A stretch of DNA of 64,000 nt from Mesaphorura yosii (GCA_009869945.1 WIXG01000339.1:19334-83333), one strand, 5' to 3'. Numbered from the stretch's first letter, positions 44,301 through 59,183 are shown. Program-made: numbers and translations. The notes: a model not told the origin generated them from the sequence alone.

Positions 44301-45355
44301 TCTGCGCTCATCTTGTTACTATTCTGACACCTCACCCTCATCGTATTAACCGTACCCTCTTCCTCCATGCCAAAGTAGAAGGTGCGCTTTTGTACTTCGG
44401 TGTTTGGGGGGAGGTCCTCATCGGAGCTGGAGGGGTTGTCAGTCTTCGTGTGGCTCCCGTTCAGTGGTGCGGAGGCTTCTTCGGGAGGAGGAGGGCGACG
44501 GGAGGAACTCGATTGAGGAGGGCGGGAGGATGGTTTGGAGACCCGGTCGCGACTAGGTTTCGATGCTCCGAGGAGCGGGGTGACTACAGCTGGTGTTTTC
44601 AGCTCGAGAATTGTAGTTCTCTCCCTCTTCAAATCCAATTCCAAGGATGTGTCCTCTTCCCGCTGCTTGGATGAGGAGGATGACGAAGGTCTACCTTCGT
44701 TCTTCGTCCTGAAAAGTCTTTCCTTCTTCGGGGGCTCCCGACTCGATGGATTTCTTTGCTCGTAGGAAGCGAGTCGGATCCCTTCGGTGATCAAGGTTGT
44801 GCCCTTCTGCTCAACAGCTCCTGCTGCAGCCTGTGATGGTGGAAGTGGAGCGCTGCTCTTTTTCCTCCCCTTCACCCTACCGCACTTTCCCGTAGGGATG
44901 GAGGGGTTTATCACCGAAGAGTCCGGCTCGCTGTCCCTCCTCCTTCCGCTCTTGACCGCTTCAGCAGCGACAGCCGCCACCAAATTAGGAGTGGACCGCC
45001 CAGACCCCAGATTCGACCCCCTCACAAGACTACTACACTCACTTCCGGTTGACAAGTCAAGCTCATTCAGTCTTCTCCCCGAGATGGTCCCACCATGCAT
45101 GAGGATTTTCCCGTTCTCCGTCGACTTTAACTTTAAATCTTTCTTGCTGACTTTAGAAGGTAATACTAAATGTTGGGGCTGGACGAGGAGGGGGTGATTC
45201 GTAGGCGTTCGTGGAGAGACAAGGAAGTTGTTTGAAGGGGGAAAGTAGGCCCGATTCATCCTGGAGCGGTGATGCCCATCCTGCTCGACCGGAGCCCATT
45301 TGGATGCGATGGGGGCGTGTCCTACGTGGACGGTGGAGGAGGAAGAGTTGCCCAT
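41330..45355 (-). CDS. Large, probably N-myristoylated disordered protein with coiled coil; family unknown
   Basis: Four coding exons (45355-42429, 42076-41919, 41843-41551, 41473-41330) give 1173 residues. A further 5' non-coding exon is implied by the acceptor TTTTCAG just before 45365. The N-terminus M-G-N-S-S-S-S is a textbook myristoylation signal, so membrane attachment is likely. Most of the protein is rich in Ser, Pro, Arg and Glu and looks disordered, with proline-rich stretches (R-P-P-P-P-I-H-P) that could bind SH3 domains. Residues ~770-815 form a strongly charged coiled coil (repeated E-R-E-M-E-R-L-R-E-L-E-R). A short conserved-looking motif, Y-R-Q-E-A-R-Q-Y-W-D-Y-C, sits near residue 950. 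I do not recognise the family; a membrane or cytoskeletal scaffold is the natural guess. It is clearly a gene: 2.9 kb open, with phase-matched downstream exons. Confidence 0.75.
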
Positions 45356-48300
45356 TCTTCAACACCTGAAAATTGAGGGGGAAATTGATTAATTAGTAGC
45401 GCCTAGTAATAGTTTGGGCTGCGAATTTCAGAACGCATGAGTTTCTGACAGCGAACCATTGACAATAATACGCGTACGCTTTTGCGGCGGTTTGCGCAAT
45501 CGTGCATTTAACCTGCATTCATTCAAGTTGCTTAATAAATGTACTATTTACGTGATATTATCATATTAAATGGGTTCTGTGAATGGCTCTCATTATTATA
45601 CAGTGTTGAGGTGAATTATTTCTCTGCGTGTACTTAAATACTTAAATAGTGCAATCATAATTTATGCAGTGTTTAACCAACACCGGATTTGAGCACGCGC
45701 AATATGCGAGTTGCGTAAAGTAATAGAGTACGGCCGGTCGTACCGCCACCAACTCCATCTCGAGGTCGGTCGAGCAAAGGTGATGGACAGCTAACAAACA
45801 CCATAAACACAGTTTCGGGCCTTCTGTGCAAATACTAAATACAGTGTGGGAATTATATTCCCTCGAGACCATTCCTGACCCGATTCTCACGCCTTCTCCA
45901 CTGTACTCGGTGTGTATTTGCATTGTGCACACATTTCTCACACTTCCAACTGCTACGCCGTAATTTTAATACTTTACGGCCGACACTTCAGTACCGTACT
46001 CATAATTTGCACGAGGAGCAGCGGATGTTGGTGGCTGCCCCGGTGAATTTTTTCTCGTTTTGCGTAACGTAGATATGAATCGAAGGAGTCGTAAGGATTC
46101 TCAGGACTCCTCTTGTAAACAAATTCCTCTCGGTAAATTACTCTTTGTAAGAGTAGCGATTGCGTCATCCCCAGCGTGAGTTCCTTCCTCCGATAACGGA
46201 TTGATTTTACATGAGTGATGCGTTTGTGAGCGTCATGGTCGCGTTGACAAATTGGGGAAGCGCAGCGAGTGTAGTGGTCATGCAATCGCCTCCGATCAGA
46301 GAGGAGAGTGCGCGCGTTGTGCAAAAGCTCGTCCAAGAATAGACCGCAACAACAATGGGGCTCATCGACCAAAAGAAGAAAAAAAGCAAAATCTCGAGCA
46401 CAGCTTCTGCACAATTTCGCACTCTGTGGCTTCGATCTTCCACTCATGACTAAGAATGGCTAACGATACGCCGTTTAGACAGAAGTGCGACAGTGCAGAA
46501 GCGAGGAGATGCTGAAGCGAGAGTGGAGAATCGTTTCGCCAACTTCCCCCCGTGCTTGTTTATAGCGGCCGCTTTGAAAAAGAAGATTCGCATTTCGAAG
46601 GACAATGCACTCTTCTTCCTCTGACGAGAGAGCGAGAGATGCTGAACGGAGAGTGCTGTTTGAGCAGTTTTATCGTGTTTTACTCCTCAGTAGCATCTTC
46701 GCTGCGGCGTCGGCGGCGCTGCCAATTGGAGTGTAGAAGGACGCGACTCGGGCAACGGTATTTATGAATCTCTCAAGAATTTGATTCAAACTGTTTTTCG
46801 CTCAGAGTATGGGCGCGACTCATATGAGGGAAATTTGAGGATGGTGGGCCCTTTGCGAATCGCAATAAGAAATTAATTTTTTGAGGCAACAGTCTTCTAA
46901 CTCGCACCTACAATTCGCACGCACTCGCGAGAAAAATGGATCGGCATTATGAAATGACTCCATTTCGCAGACTCATGTGAAGCAGCAGTCGAGAATGACA
47001 ATGGAATAATACGCGAATTAGCAAATCGTTTTTAATTAGCGAGATTACATCACTGCCTAATTCATGCACTTCACTCATTCGTAGAGTTAATTTATACGAT
47101 GAATTGAGAGCGGTAATTAACACAATACAGTAAAGACAGTTTTTATTGTGGATGACTCTGCTCGCGGAGCCGTGTGAATCCGTTTTTATGTAGTTTCGTT
47201 CATCGAGGCATTTTTATTTCTATGGCTCTCGGAGGAATTTTGTGATATTCGTATTTTTAATTAGTTTGTCACTCATCAGGAGGGTGGAGTGTGCTATTTC
47301 TTGCCAGACTGCAGGAGTCATCTCGTGGCTGGGTTCAAGGCTCAGCGTCGACTTCCTCCTCTTCATCCACTTACAACAACGAAGGGCCTCCGCCCAACAA
47401 AAAAACCAGAGCGTCCAATCTTAAATGAACAATCGCCGCAGACGAACGCTGCACTTTCATTTTCGAATATTAAATCTGGATCGACCACTCGCACTTGTTC
47501 TCTCGAATTCTTAATATCGAGTTTATGAATCAAATGGACTCTCGTTGAATTGTTTGCCGCTCCAATCACAGATTTTCATGCACGCAGAATTTCATCATGA
47601 TCGTATTAAATAGTCACGATCAACGACGGCGGCCATCCGCCGCTCTCCTGTCCCTAGTGCACATTTGCAGGCCTCAGCTTCAACTCAATCGAGTGGCCAT
47701 CACACGAAATCCACTCGCCCTCTCCAACGTGTGACCTCCGTAGTGATGATAAATTCAGAGGTCGCTCGCAAAAATGGAAGGCAGTGTGCCAGACGTACTG
47801 TGTATGTTTGTGGATTATTTGGCAGTAAAACTAAATTGATGGTTCCCACACTTGACTCGATTGTGCACATTTGCCTCTCCGCTGCGGAAGAGTCATAAAC
47901 CCCATTGCCACTTTAATGAACAAACTACACTTTAACGACCATTTTAGTAAATGCTCTAACTAAAAAGGTTTTTACGAGATGGTTAAAAGAGTACAGCATA
48001 GGAGCTTGGAGTATCTCATGACTCTGCAGACGTGTGCTCGAGAATTTCATGCATACACCATGCAGTGAGGGCCAAAATTGCAATTACTCTGCTGCACCTG
48101 CAATGAACGTAAATCAATGACCCAAATCCCTCTCTCCTTCGCATGCGAAAAGGAAGTGTGCAAGACTGTGTGTGAAGCACCGGAGTTCCTCGCAGTTAAT
48201 TGCTGTATTATTGGAATTTGATAGCCCATAAGTTAATACTTTCAGAATGAATTGTTCGCACTGCTGACAACAGATTCGAATCTCAACACGAGAGAAGGAC

Positions 48301-51300
48301 GAATTCTTTTGCTGCAATCCCGTTCACGGCCTGCTGTTTAACAGCAGAGAATCTCACTCGTCAATCGCGACGTCCAATGAATGAGCACTCGATTCTCGTT
48401 GCTGACAAGATTCACCCTGAGAGTGTGCACTGCAAGGAAATATTGCGATTGGATTGGCAATCTTGGAGTGTGCATTCACTTCGCTACATTCTTTACAATA
48501 TTAATAGAATTATTACAGTCAAAGTCAAGTTGTCAGTTCGCTAGAGCTGTTAATAATCCTCGTCTCTCGTCGTACTCGATATTGAGGGTGAGTGAGTGGC
48601 GAGAGAGAGCCACCACTCGTTTGGGTCAACCTCGCAATCCGTTCACGATTTCCTCTGCCGAAACCGCAACAGCCACTACCGCATCAATGCTCACTGCTGT
48701 CGCCTTTCCCAATCAAAATCAACAGTAGCGACAGACGAGTATTGGACTTTTCTTCTGAGATTGATTTAACCCAAATTCTCCTGCTCCCGTGCGCTCTTGT
48801 TTGCGCTGCTTGCTATAGGCAAGTGATTTTTATGAAATTGTCTCCCACCAAGCACACTTGTGAATGTTTTGAATAAACAAATTACAGGGATTGTTTGCTC
48901 TTTCGGTGGCCCAAACAATTAAAAAAGTCTCGCGTGTGTATTTGCTCAACGAGTTGGCAGTAGCTCTTTGAATTTCAGGTCGTGGGAGTCCTGTTCGAGA
49001 AACTCCCGAAAACAATCACGTACATTTCACACAAGTGTCAAATGAGGCAAGACGAAAAACGAAGAGCAAATACAATCCCCAATTGTGCAAAGTGCATTGC
49101 GTGTGAGAACTTTGCCAGTCACGGCTACCCTAACAACACACTTTTAGAATAAAGAGTGTCCACAGACGGGGAAATGGAAAGAACGGTGACCCCACTTTAA
49201 GAGAGTCGCAGATTCGGGTCAGCAATCACTCAGAGGAAAATGTGTGACGGCGGCCACCGCAATAAATCCATCATCCTTTTCATATTCAAGCTACTAAAAT
49301 CGCGTGTGTGCTCATTCGAACATGAATGAAGAAACTTCGAAAGAATTTCTGTGGACGTTCAAAATGAAGCACCAATTTTTGTACGCAACGCAGGTTCTTG
49401 CCATTAATTCAGCGATTCCTTTCGAAATGTAGTTTGCAGGATTCTTTAAAAGCGGATTGCATATTTAATAAAAATCGCAAATGAACGCTGCACGTCCACT
49501 CCTCGCCTTTTCCGCCTGAGAATACAGCAGAATCTTGCAAAAATTCCGTGACCCCACAATCATCATCTAAAACGTTCGTTATGTTAATCTTGCGCACAGA
49601 AGAGCTCGAGAGTCTTAAATACATCAGTAAAAGCTCGAGTGACCACGCGAGCGTTTCGCCTTTTGCGTCGTGTGTTGCGTTGCATCGTGATCCTCGCGAG
49701 TCAAGTCTCTTAATTGAAAGCTCAACTCTGAGCGAGTGCTCAGCGATTACTGCTCAAGCTCAGTCGTGTCCGAGTAATTAACGAGTTTTAATACTCTCAT
49801 CAGCTTTAATGACGATGGATTTTAATTTTACGATGGGTCGTCATGACAGCTTTAGAGATAGAAGACACGAGGAAATGGCTGCCGACGTCCACATCTGCAT
49901 TGAATGCACAAATTAAATTGCTTGGAGATGATCGCCACCATGAAAACAGACTGCAGCGAGTATGCAAATGTCTCGTGTGTAGCGTGCTAATTTCGGGGAG
50001 CAGGAAGCGTACGCGCTGCTGCCCCCAATCGATCGAGAGTATGAATCAAGAACTCATTCAGTCATATAAAATTTTGTGTTAATGGGTCAGCGGAGGGCAT
50101 GTGACGGCTCATCTTTGTTCAGGATTGAGGGGGACAGAAGTAGGAGGACGACCGCGCGGATCGGAAGCTTGAGCTTCGAAATCAATTTGCAATCATCCTG
50201 TCATGTAAATCTCATCATGTGGATTGTGAAGAGTCCACCGAGGCAGCGATGGCGATGCGGATTGGAGACGATTTCTCTCTGATTTCCTTCACTCTGTTCT
50301 AAATCTGCATGCAAATGAGGATGTTCATTTTTAGCGATCACCGCAGCAATCGCAGAGTCCACTTGTTCGCTCTGCTCTCGAGAAATCTCTTTTTCACTCA
50401 AACAGCTCGAGGGAACCGCACTCACTGAGATTAAGTACAGTGCCCGAAGGCGTTTGAGAGCGCATTATTCGTTGTGGTGATGCACCGACTGCGGTATAGA
50501 TGAAATATACGCACACGACGAGATGTGGTCAGAGGAGCGGTGCTCTTCTTTTGACGCAAACGTCAAAAGAAGATAAGGACTAATAAATCCATGGTAGTCA
50601 CTTGGCACTCTCGCATGGTTAAAGCTTTAAAATACTAAACTCAAAGTCACTCTGCCAAAGGATTGTGATTGGGGAATTGTGTAAAGACGGTAAGCGGATC
50701 GTAGTGAAACTGCATTAAATGAGATTAATAAATGAGGATGCGTATGACGTCTTGGGAACGAGGTGAAATTGTCATTCCTGATTTGGTTTTCGGGCAGGAA
50801 AGTGAACTCCAGTCTTTTTAGTAGGAAGAAACCATTGGCAGGGAACCACACACTCGAATCTCAATCACTCACACGGCGGAGACAAGTTTGTGAAGTGTCA
50901 AAACAGAGCCTCATTATGAATGCGAGTTGTATACACTGTTGTCACAGCGATTGACAAACGACGACGGTTGCTGTGATAGTTAAGGAGCGATGTCGCATGT
51001 AATCGTATGCCTACAATTTATTCATCATCCACTCTTCCAGATGAGTGGGTAGGAGCAGCAGCGGTTCACATTCATCAACATACACACACTTGTTGATGCA
51101 AATTGATTCTTTGATGCGAAAACAGTGTAAGCAGAGTCAAAGTCACTGAGTAAAAAAAAAATTATGTACAATTACAGTTACACATACTCGTAAGGGAGCG
51201 GTAATGAGGAAATTGGAGGAAACGGAGATTCTGAACTTTATTCAAGAAGTGATTGTACTGTACATGTAAAATGGTTGGTTGTTGTTGGTTAACCACCATA

Positions 51301-54025
51301 CGTGTTACTATAGCAGGATTTGAATGTGAGAATTCTTCTTTTAAACGAGTATCTTTCATATCATATTCTTTCGTATACGCTTGCATAAATCATCTCCCTC
51401 TCTTGAGAGACTCACTTCCTCCATTCGTATTCTCGTCGCAATTTACACGCGCACATTCTCATCGTATATGAATTTAGTAATCACATGAAAGAAGAAACAA
51501 CTCGGCTGAGTAACTGTAAACTGCTGCTGCTCCGAGCGAGCAAATTCATCAGGAGAACGAGCATCAGAGTGGATTTATGGGAACGAAGCGCTTGGAACTC
51601 TGGATTCAGTTTGTGATTTCATAATCGATGAAGGACATCATCGCTCGCCTTCTTGCGTGGGCACGTACGACTCTTATATTTTGACGCATAATTTCCAAGC
51701 CAGAGCATCCTGCCAAAGGAGCGAACGTCATCCCCGTCAGTCCTTCTCGTTTCCAAGACATTTGCACTGATTGTGAACGCACGTTCGCATAATCAAATGC
51801 AAATTGAGCTGTTCCTCCTCTTCGTTCTCGATTACAACAGCAGACTGCGTAACGAGGAAATCGACGAGGAATAAATTACGCTGTACAACCAAATCATTGT
51901 TCATAAAAATTGGGGTGCTTATTAAACTACGAGGAGATTGAGAACAATGAGGGATTTGCTCGACGACTTGCACTTTATTTGGGACTGCTCAGAAATCTTG
52001 CTCGATCGACGGCGATGATGGTGGCGGTCGTGCTCTCGAATCCATTCCGAATGCAAACGCAAGTGAACAAGCTCGTTAATTAATACAGGAGAGAATCGTG
52101 AATCAGAGAACGAGCGGAGGAGAGCGAGAGCGCGTGTCTTCACGACGACGAGAGAACGGCGATCCATCTCGAGCTCGTGCAAACAAATTCGTGATCTCTA
52201 AAGTAGTAGTAACAGCAGCAGAAGTGCACTTTTCGCTCTCTTTTATTACAGCCCTGTCAATACAGTAGTTGGTAGTAGAATGTACGAAATGCTCGTTGGT
52301 AGAATCGCAATCGTTAAATGCTATTTGCTATTAAGATAAGAGATGCGACACTTCCTGTCTGCTGCACTGCTCTTTAAAACGCGCACTTGTTGCACATTTC
52401 TAATTTATTATGCTGGCTGCTGCCTTATTTGAGATGGGCAAATATGAGAAAATGCATGGCAAATATATTTGTGGAATCTTTGCGGAGGAATGCGCATTTG
52501 GAAGGGTCTCTCGCAGATTCACGCGTGGGGAATTCTTAGCGGAGGTCTCCAGCAGGAGCTGAGATCCGGCTGCTGGATATGTGGAGGGGAGAGAAATGTT
52601 GAAAGGGGAAAGTGTGTCATTCGAGAGAGACTGCGTAATGGGAATCTCAACTGGAATGCGGCTAAATTGAGAAAGTCTCGCCCGTCTACTGCTCGCGACT
52701 ACTGAAATGTGAAAGGATGGATGGAGATTCTCACCTTGAACCAGTTTTATAGATCCGAGAATTTCAAGCAGCTCCAAAAATCCAAATACACATTTCTATT
52801 TTCCGGTCCGCGAATTGCACGACAGCGGCCGGCCGGAAGTCACAGATACCTCCGCACTTTTCACGAGCGAAAAAGACGTACTTGGCACAATTTTTCTCCT
52901 TCGCATACATACACTGCCTCGGCAATCCAGCTAGAACCGTAGCACAGGTAGCAGCCGGTCAACGGTGGCCGAGAATTCACTTCTCTCCAGTATTTCTCTG
53001 AAGTAATTTCGAGAGTAGCACCACCACTTTACAAGAAATGCAGGAATCCAAGTCTCGAACAACAGCACTCACGCAGTTCCGCTCCCACCGACTACTCGCA
53101 GTGGAATGAGAAGAATGAACAGGTGCGCTGCGTATGTTGATTGTTGCTGCAGGTAAAAATTGAAGGTAAGAAAGAGAAGGGGTTGATCGAGTAGAAGTGG
53201 CGGGGGAAGGTGAGCGCATTCTCAACAAACAGCATACAAAAACAAATCCCCGTTCGTTCGCCACAGTAACGGCGGCCGAGCGAGCAGCAATGAGAAATCT
53301 TAAAGGCACACACGGCTTAACGAAGATCGAGCAACTTCTTGAACTTGTACAGCGACTGCAGCAGGAGCAACGAATTCATTCGCTAATCCGGGAAAAATTG
53401 CAATAATTTCACGCAAAAGAAAACGAAGCGAAAAGGCGAAAAAACGAAAATACTCCATTGTTCTCTTATTCCAAGATCATCATCATCATATAAATTACAG
53501 TTAATCATACGTGGCTGAATACGCACCCAATAAACAAAAAGTTATCTTTGTGAATCTTAACTCTAACGAAGGCTTAACATTAGCGACTCTTTCTTATCTT
53601 TACGGCTCACGTGCGTGTGGAATTCTTTTCAGTGTACACAAGTCAGTTTGAAGGTTTCTCTCGACATTCTCTCTCACGGGATCATCCTTGAAGGGACTCT
53701 GTAAAAATCCTGAATGCTCTGACTAAATTAAAAATTGAGTTGGGGGAGGCTACGCGATTCTGGAAAGGAGCTGGGGAAAGCAGGGGAAATATCTTTAAAA
53801 TATTCTGGGCGCTGTTTTTTTAGAGGAAATTCGCTAAAAAGTGAAAACCTGAAGCAAAAGTATGGAAACAATTCATGTGCTTTTTAATTTAACAGGGAAC
53901 GACTCTCTCTTAGATTTCTACTAGAAAGGATTTTGTTCAACTTGCAATTCATATACACGTATTGCTCTTAGTAGTGTACAATTCTTGACCACCGAAATAT
54001 ATTAAATTAAATCCTTAATTAGCCT
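45356..54025. other. 8.7-kb region without recognisable genes
   Basis: The longest stretch without a supported gene in the window. It lies upstream of the large minus-strand gene, so it probably holds that gene's 5' non-coding exon, long first intron and promoter. It is rich in AT with many stop codons, and its open frames show no family signature. A frame at 53197-53406 (plus) reads well in part (I-E-Q-L-L-E-L-V-Q-R-L-Q-Q-E-Q-R) but lacks a fitting start or neighbours. No tRNA, rRNA or satellite array was seen. Confidence 0.45.
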
Positions 54026-55672
<1,647 letters not shown>

Positions 55673-56233
55673 TCAGAACCTCATCCCATCCCCCCGAATC
55701 CTATACGCTAATTGCAAATCCTTCGCCATGAGCGTAACCCTCTTTGCATGAATCGCTAATAAATAAGAGTCTTCTAATATGCCAGTAACATAAGCCTCAG
55801 CAGCCTCCTGGAGAGCGGTGAGGGCGGCGAGCGAGTAGCGAAGCTCATTGCCTCCGAGCTGAATTGTTAACTCACGGACGAGTCGGTGGAAGGGGGCGCG
55901 TGGGATGCAGTGGTCGAGTTTCTGGGCCGTGCGGATTTCTTGGATGACGGCGCGGGAGGGACGGTACTGTGTGGCGGGGGTCGGTGCCTTCTTCTTGGCT
56001 AGGGGCTTGGCGGCGGTGTTCTTTGCTGGAGGTGGTGGTCTTCTCCTCCCATCCGGACTTCGCCCAGAAGACTGTCGCCTCTCCTTTGCCCTCCTCTTCT
56101 CCCTCTCCGACTCTGAAGAGGAGCTCTCACTCGTCTCGAGGAAGGACGACTCTTTCTCACTACCATTCTTGTAGGGTTCGAAGCGGGTGTACAGGCTGTT
56201 TCGGCGGGGTGGGGCGGTGGAGCGGCGGACCAT
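55673..56233 (-). CDS. cid: Centromeric histone H3 variant (CENP-A/CenH3)
   Basis: Intronless gene for 186 residues. The C-terminal part (about 92-183) is a histone H3 fold: R-P-S-R-A-V-I-Q-E-I-R, P-F-H-R-L-V-R-E-L, L-Q-E-A-A-E-A-Y, and I-H-A-K-R-V-T-L-M-A-K-D-L-Q-L-A close to canonical H3. Three things mark it as centromeric. The N-terminal tail (1-90) is long, Ser/Arg/Pro-rich and has no resemblance to the H3 tail. Loop 1 (Q-L-G-G-N-E) is one residue longer than in H3, a CenH3 hallmark. The helix 1 to loop 1 region is strongly diverged while helices 2 and 3 are conserved. CenH3 replaces H3 in centromeric nucleosomes and specifies the kinetochore site. The ATG at 56233 is the first in frame. 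A merely diverged replication H3 is unlikely given the tail and loop. Confidence 0.9.
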   Translation of the reverse strand: MVRRSTAPPRRNSLYTRFEPYKNGSEKESSFLETSESSSSESEREKRRAKERRQSSGRSPDGRRRPPPPAKNTAAKPLAKKKAPTPATQYRPSRAVIQEIRTAQKLDHCIPRAPFHRLVRELTIQLGGNELRYSLAALTALQEAAEAYVTGILEDSYLLAIHAKRVTLMAKDLQLAYRIRGDGMRF

Positions 56234-56930
56234 GGCTACGATTGCTGTGGTTGATTCGTGGAGTGGTGATTGAGTGGCATTCAGACGGAGGCGGCGGCTG
56301 CTGCTGCAAGACTCAGTCGAGGTCTGAGTAGGGGAGTCAATTCAGATTGGACAATTGAAGAGTACGTCAGATGGAGCAAACTAAAGGGCAGATTTTTTTA
56401 AAACTTACTCTTCGTCTCGATGGTGGTCGTCATCACTTTGAATCGGTGTGGTCGTGGTTGTCGAGCTGAACACAACTGGAAGGAAGAGAAGAGTGGTTGA
56501 ACTCGAAGACGAATTTTTTCTTATAAATGGAGCTCAAGCAAATATTTTACACGAAAGTCAAGTCTTTAATTTAAATAGATGTAAATAGGGCCAATACTTC
56601 CAGGATCAATCGCATCTAAACACTTTCCTTCAGCGGAGCACCGCCGGCCAAACTCGATCGAGAGCTGACAGCGGGTTGCTGCTACGAGTTTGTAACAAGA
56701 AGAAAACTGGAAGAGAGAACCGACTGCAAAGATGCGCAAACCTGCCAGCCAACAGCCGCCGCTTATTCATTTGTGAGCGCGCTCAGCTTTCAAGTTTCTC
56801 AGCAGAGTCTTTTGCCTGTGTGAGATTTGCACGTGTGTGCCGTCGTCGTCGTTGTGAAGGGAACAATCGACAGCTGAGAATCCAAGGAGGGTGATTATTT
56901 AAATTCCGAGATAAGGAGCCTGAAATCAGG
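56234..56930. other. Divergent promoter region between CenH3 and DUS3L
   Basis: The two start codons are 697 bases apart and face away from each other, so both promoters or a shared one must lie here. No exon was identified, though the DUS3L leader is likely toward the right end. Confidence 0.5.
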
Positions 56931-59183
56931 ATGGCCACCAACCCTGGCGCCGCCGCAGGTGTCGCCTGCATCAAGGCAGAGTACCTCGTGCACGCTGGGG
57001 GCGGTGGGAACGAGGAAACTTCCACCACTGGCGCCCGAAATGGGGGACCATCAGCAGGGCACCTGCACGAGGAGCCCGACGTCAAGAAGCTGAGGGTGGA
57101 CGATAAAGTGCCCGGAGGAGAACCGGAGCTGAGTAAAAGGCGGCGGAGAGGTGAGCGGCCGAGGGCCTTTGACTTGAATGTGCCGGAAATCTGACTAACC
57201 TCAAAATTGCACAGGCCAGAACAAAAGCAAAGACCGCCCACGCGTCCAGAAGCAGCAGAATAGCGAAAAGCTGTGCCCGGACTACGCCGACGGGGCACCT
57301 GATGGCGGATGTTCGAGGCAGGGATGCGAATTTCTCCATGATATTGAAGCGTACTTGGGTGAGAGCCGTCAGTACTTTTATATGGATTTTCAGGAAATCC
57401 ACAATCAATTTTATACACCGCAGCTACCAATCAGAGAAAAATCAACGAACCCTGCCCGATCTACACCACGTACGGCAAGTGCCCGCGGGGCCTTACATGT
57501 CTCTTCTCCCCGAGTCACACCACAAGCGGGAGCCCTCCACGGAACTGCGTCAACGAAGAGCTGTGGGCGGAGATGGACTCCGTGTATGAGGAGACCCATA
57601 AACAAATACTAGACAACGAAAGTAGATTAAAATTAAGGAGCAGGAAGTACGACTTTGATAGAGTGGAGGCGTTATGCAACGGGGCGATCAACAATGTAAA
57701 TAAAAAGAAGACGGGAGGGCCTTTCACGGATGAGGACAGCGTTAGAGTGAGAGTGGAGGAGATTAGGAAGGTTGGTCTTTGTCGTTTGCGAGTTAATCGT
57801 GATTCTGGCGGGCAAATCTTATCTAAATGCAACTCCACAGTTCGACTGGTCCGACAAACTCTACCTGGCCCCACTCACAACGGTGGGGAACCTCCCCTTT
57901 CGACGCCTCTGCGTCGAGTTCGGGGCCGATGTGACGTGCTCCGAGATGAGCCTCTCGACTTCACTCCTGCAGGGGCATGCGCATGAGTTTGGATTGCATA
58001 GGAGGCAGTAAGCGCTGTTTCCATAAGAGATTATTATCACCGAATTAATTCAAACTCCCCGCACAGCCCCTCCGAGAAATTCTGGGGCGTGCAGCTCTGC
58101 TCAAACAACGTGTTCACGGCGGCGAAGGCGGCCCAAGCATTACTCGACGTTGGAGTGGAGTATGATTTCGTTGACCTGAACATGGGCTGTCCACTGGACA
58201 ACGTTTACAGGACGGTGAGTTCAGATTTTCTTGGCAAGAGTTCATCACCTCTAAAAACTCCTCCTTTTGTCCGCCGCAGGGCGCCGGCTCAGGCCTGATG
58301 ACCCGTGGTCACACGAAGCTGGAGTCGTTCGCAAGAGGGATGTCCACCCTTCTCGCATCGCACGGGAAGCTATTCACGGTCAAGATGAGGGCTGGAGTGA
58401 AGATGAATAATTATACTGCACATAATCTTATTCCGGTTTTCAAAGAGGCTGGGGTGGCGATGATGGCGGTGAGTTTACAAAGCTCCTCCAATCCAGCCCT
58501 TTCAATAAACTCCATTTGCCGTTTTCAAAGGTCCACGGCCGAACCCGCGAACAGCGCTACACCCGCACCGCCGACTGGGCGTACATAGCCCGCTGCTCTC
58601 AACTCGCCGCCCCCGTACCCCTGTACGGGAACGGTGACGTCCTCTCCTGGGAGGAGTACGAGGAGAAGAAGCTGTTATCCAACACAAAAGGAGTCATGAT
58701 CGGCCGTGGTGCATTAATGAAACCGTGGCTCTTCACCGAGATCAAAGAGAAGAGAACTATTGACATGCCTTCGAGTGAGAGATTAGATGTAATTAAGAAA
58801 TATGCAAATTACGGGCTGGACCACTTTGGGAGCGACGCGCAGGGGGTGGAGACGACGAGAAGGTTTTTATTGGAGTGGCTCAGCTTTCTTTGTAGGTACA
58901 TTCCTGTTGGGGTGCTTGAAAAACTTCCTCAGAGGATGAATGATAGGCCGGCAAAGTACAGGGGGAGGGACGAGATGGAGACTTTAATGGCGAGTGGGGC
59001 GAGTGCCGATTGGGTTAAGATTAGGTAAGGTGGTCGTTTCGATATCGATTGTTGGAGTTGTTAGACTCTTCCTAACTCTGGTTTCCTGGGTTGGTTGGTT
59101 TTTTTCACAGTGAAATGTTCCTCGGCCCCGTCCCGGATGGGTTCGTTTTTCTCCCGAAGCATAAGGCCAACTCATGGGCGTGA
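56931..59183 (+). CDS. DUS3L: tRNA-dihydrouridine(47) synthase, DUS3L type
   Basis: Eight exons (56931-57150, 57215-57358, 57394-57770, 57841-58007, 58067-58214, 58280-58468, 58531-59024, 59111-59183) give 603 residues. The enzyme uses FMN and NADPH to reduce uridine 47 of tRNAs (and some mRNA sites) to dihydrouridine. N-terminal CCCH zinc fingers bind RNA: C-P-D-Y...[10 protein letters not shown] and [10 protein letters not shown]...C-L-F-S-P-S-H. The synthase core starts [16 protein letters not shown], with the catalytic N-M-G-C-P (~residue 340), H-G-R-T-R-E-Q-R-Y and Y-G-N-G-D-V for FMN phosphate, and a C-terminal helical domain ending near L-P-K-H-K-A-N. The third intron's donor is GTTGGT, weaker than the others. 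AATAAA at 59246-59251. Confidence 0.95.

Noticed and set aside
53197-53406. Plus-strand frame with a helical Gln/Leu-rich end
   Set aside because: Opens with GTG, its first in-frame ATG leaves under 40 codons, and it lacks exon partners.
55673-56233. Ordinary histone H3 or H3.3
   Set aside because: The canonical H3 tail is absent and loop 1 is one residue longer than in H3; both point to CenH3.
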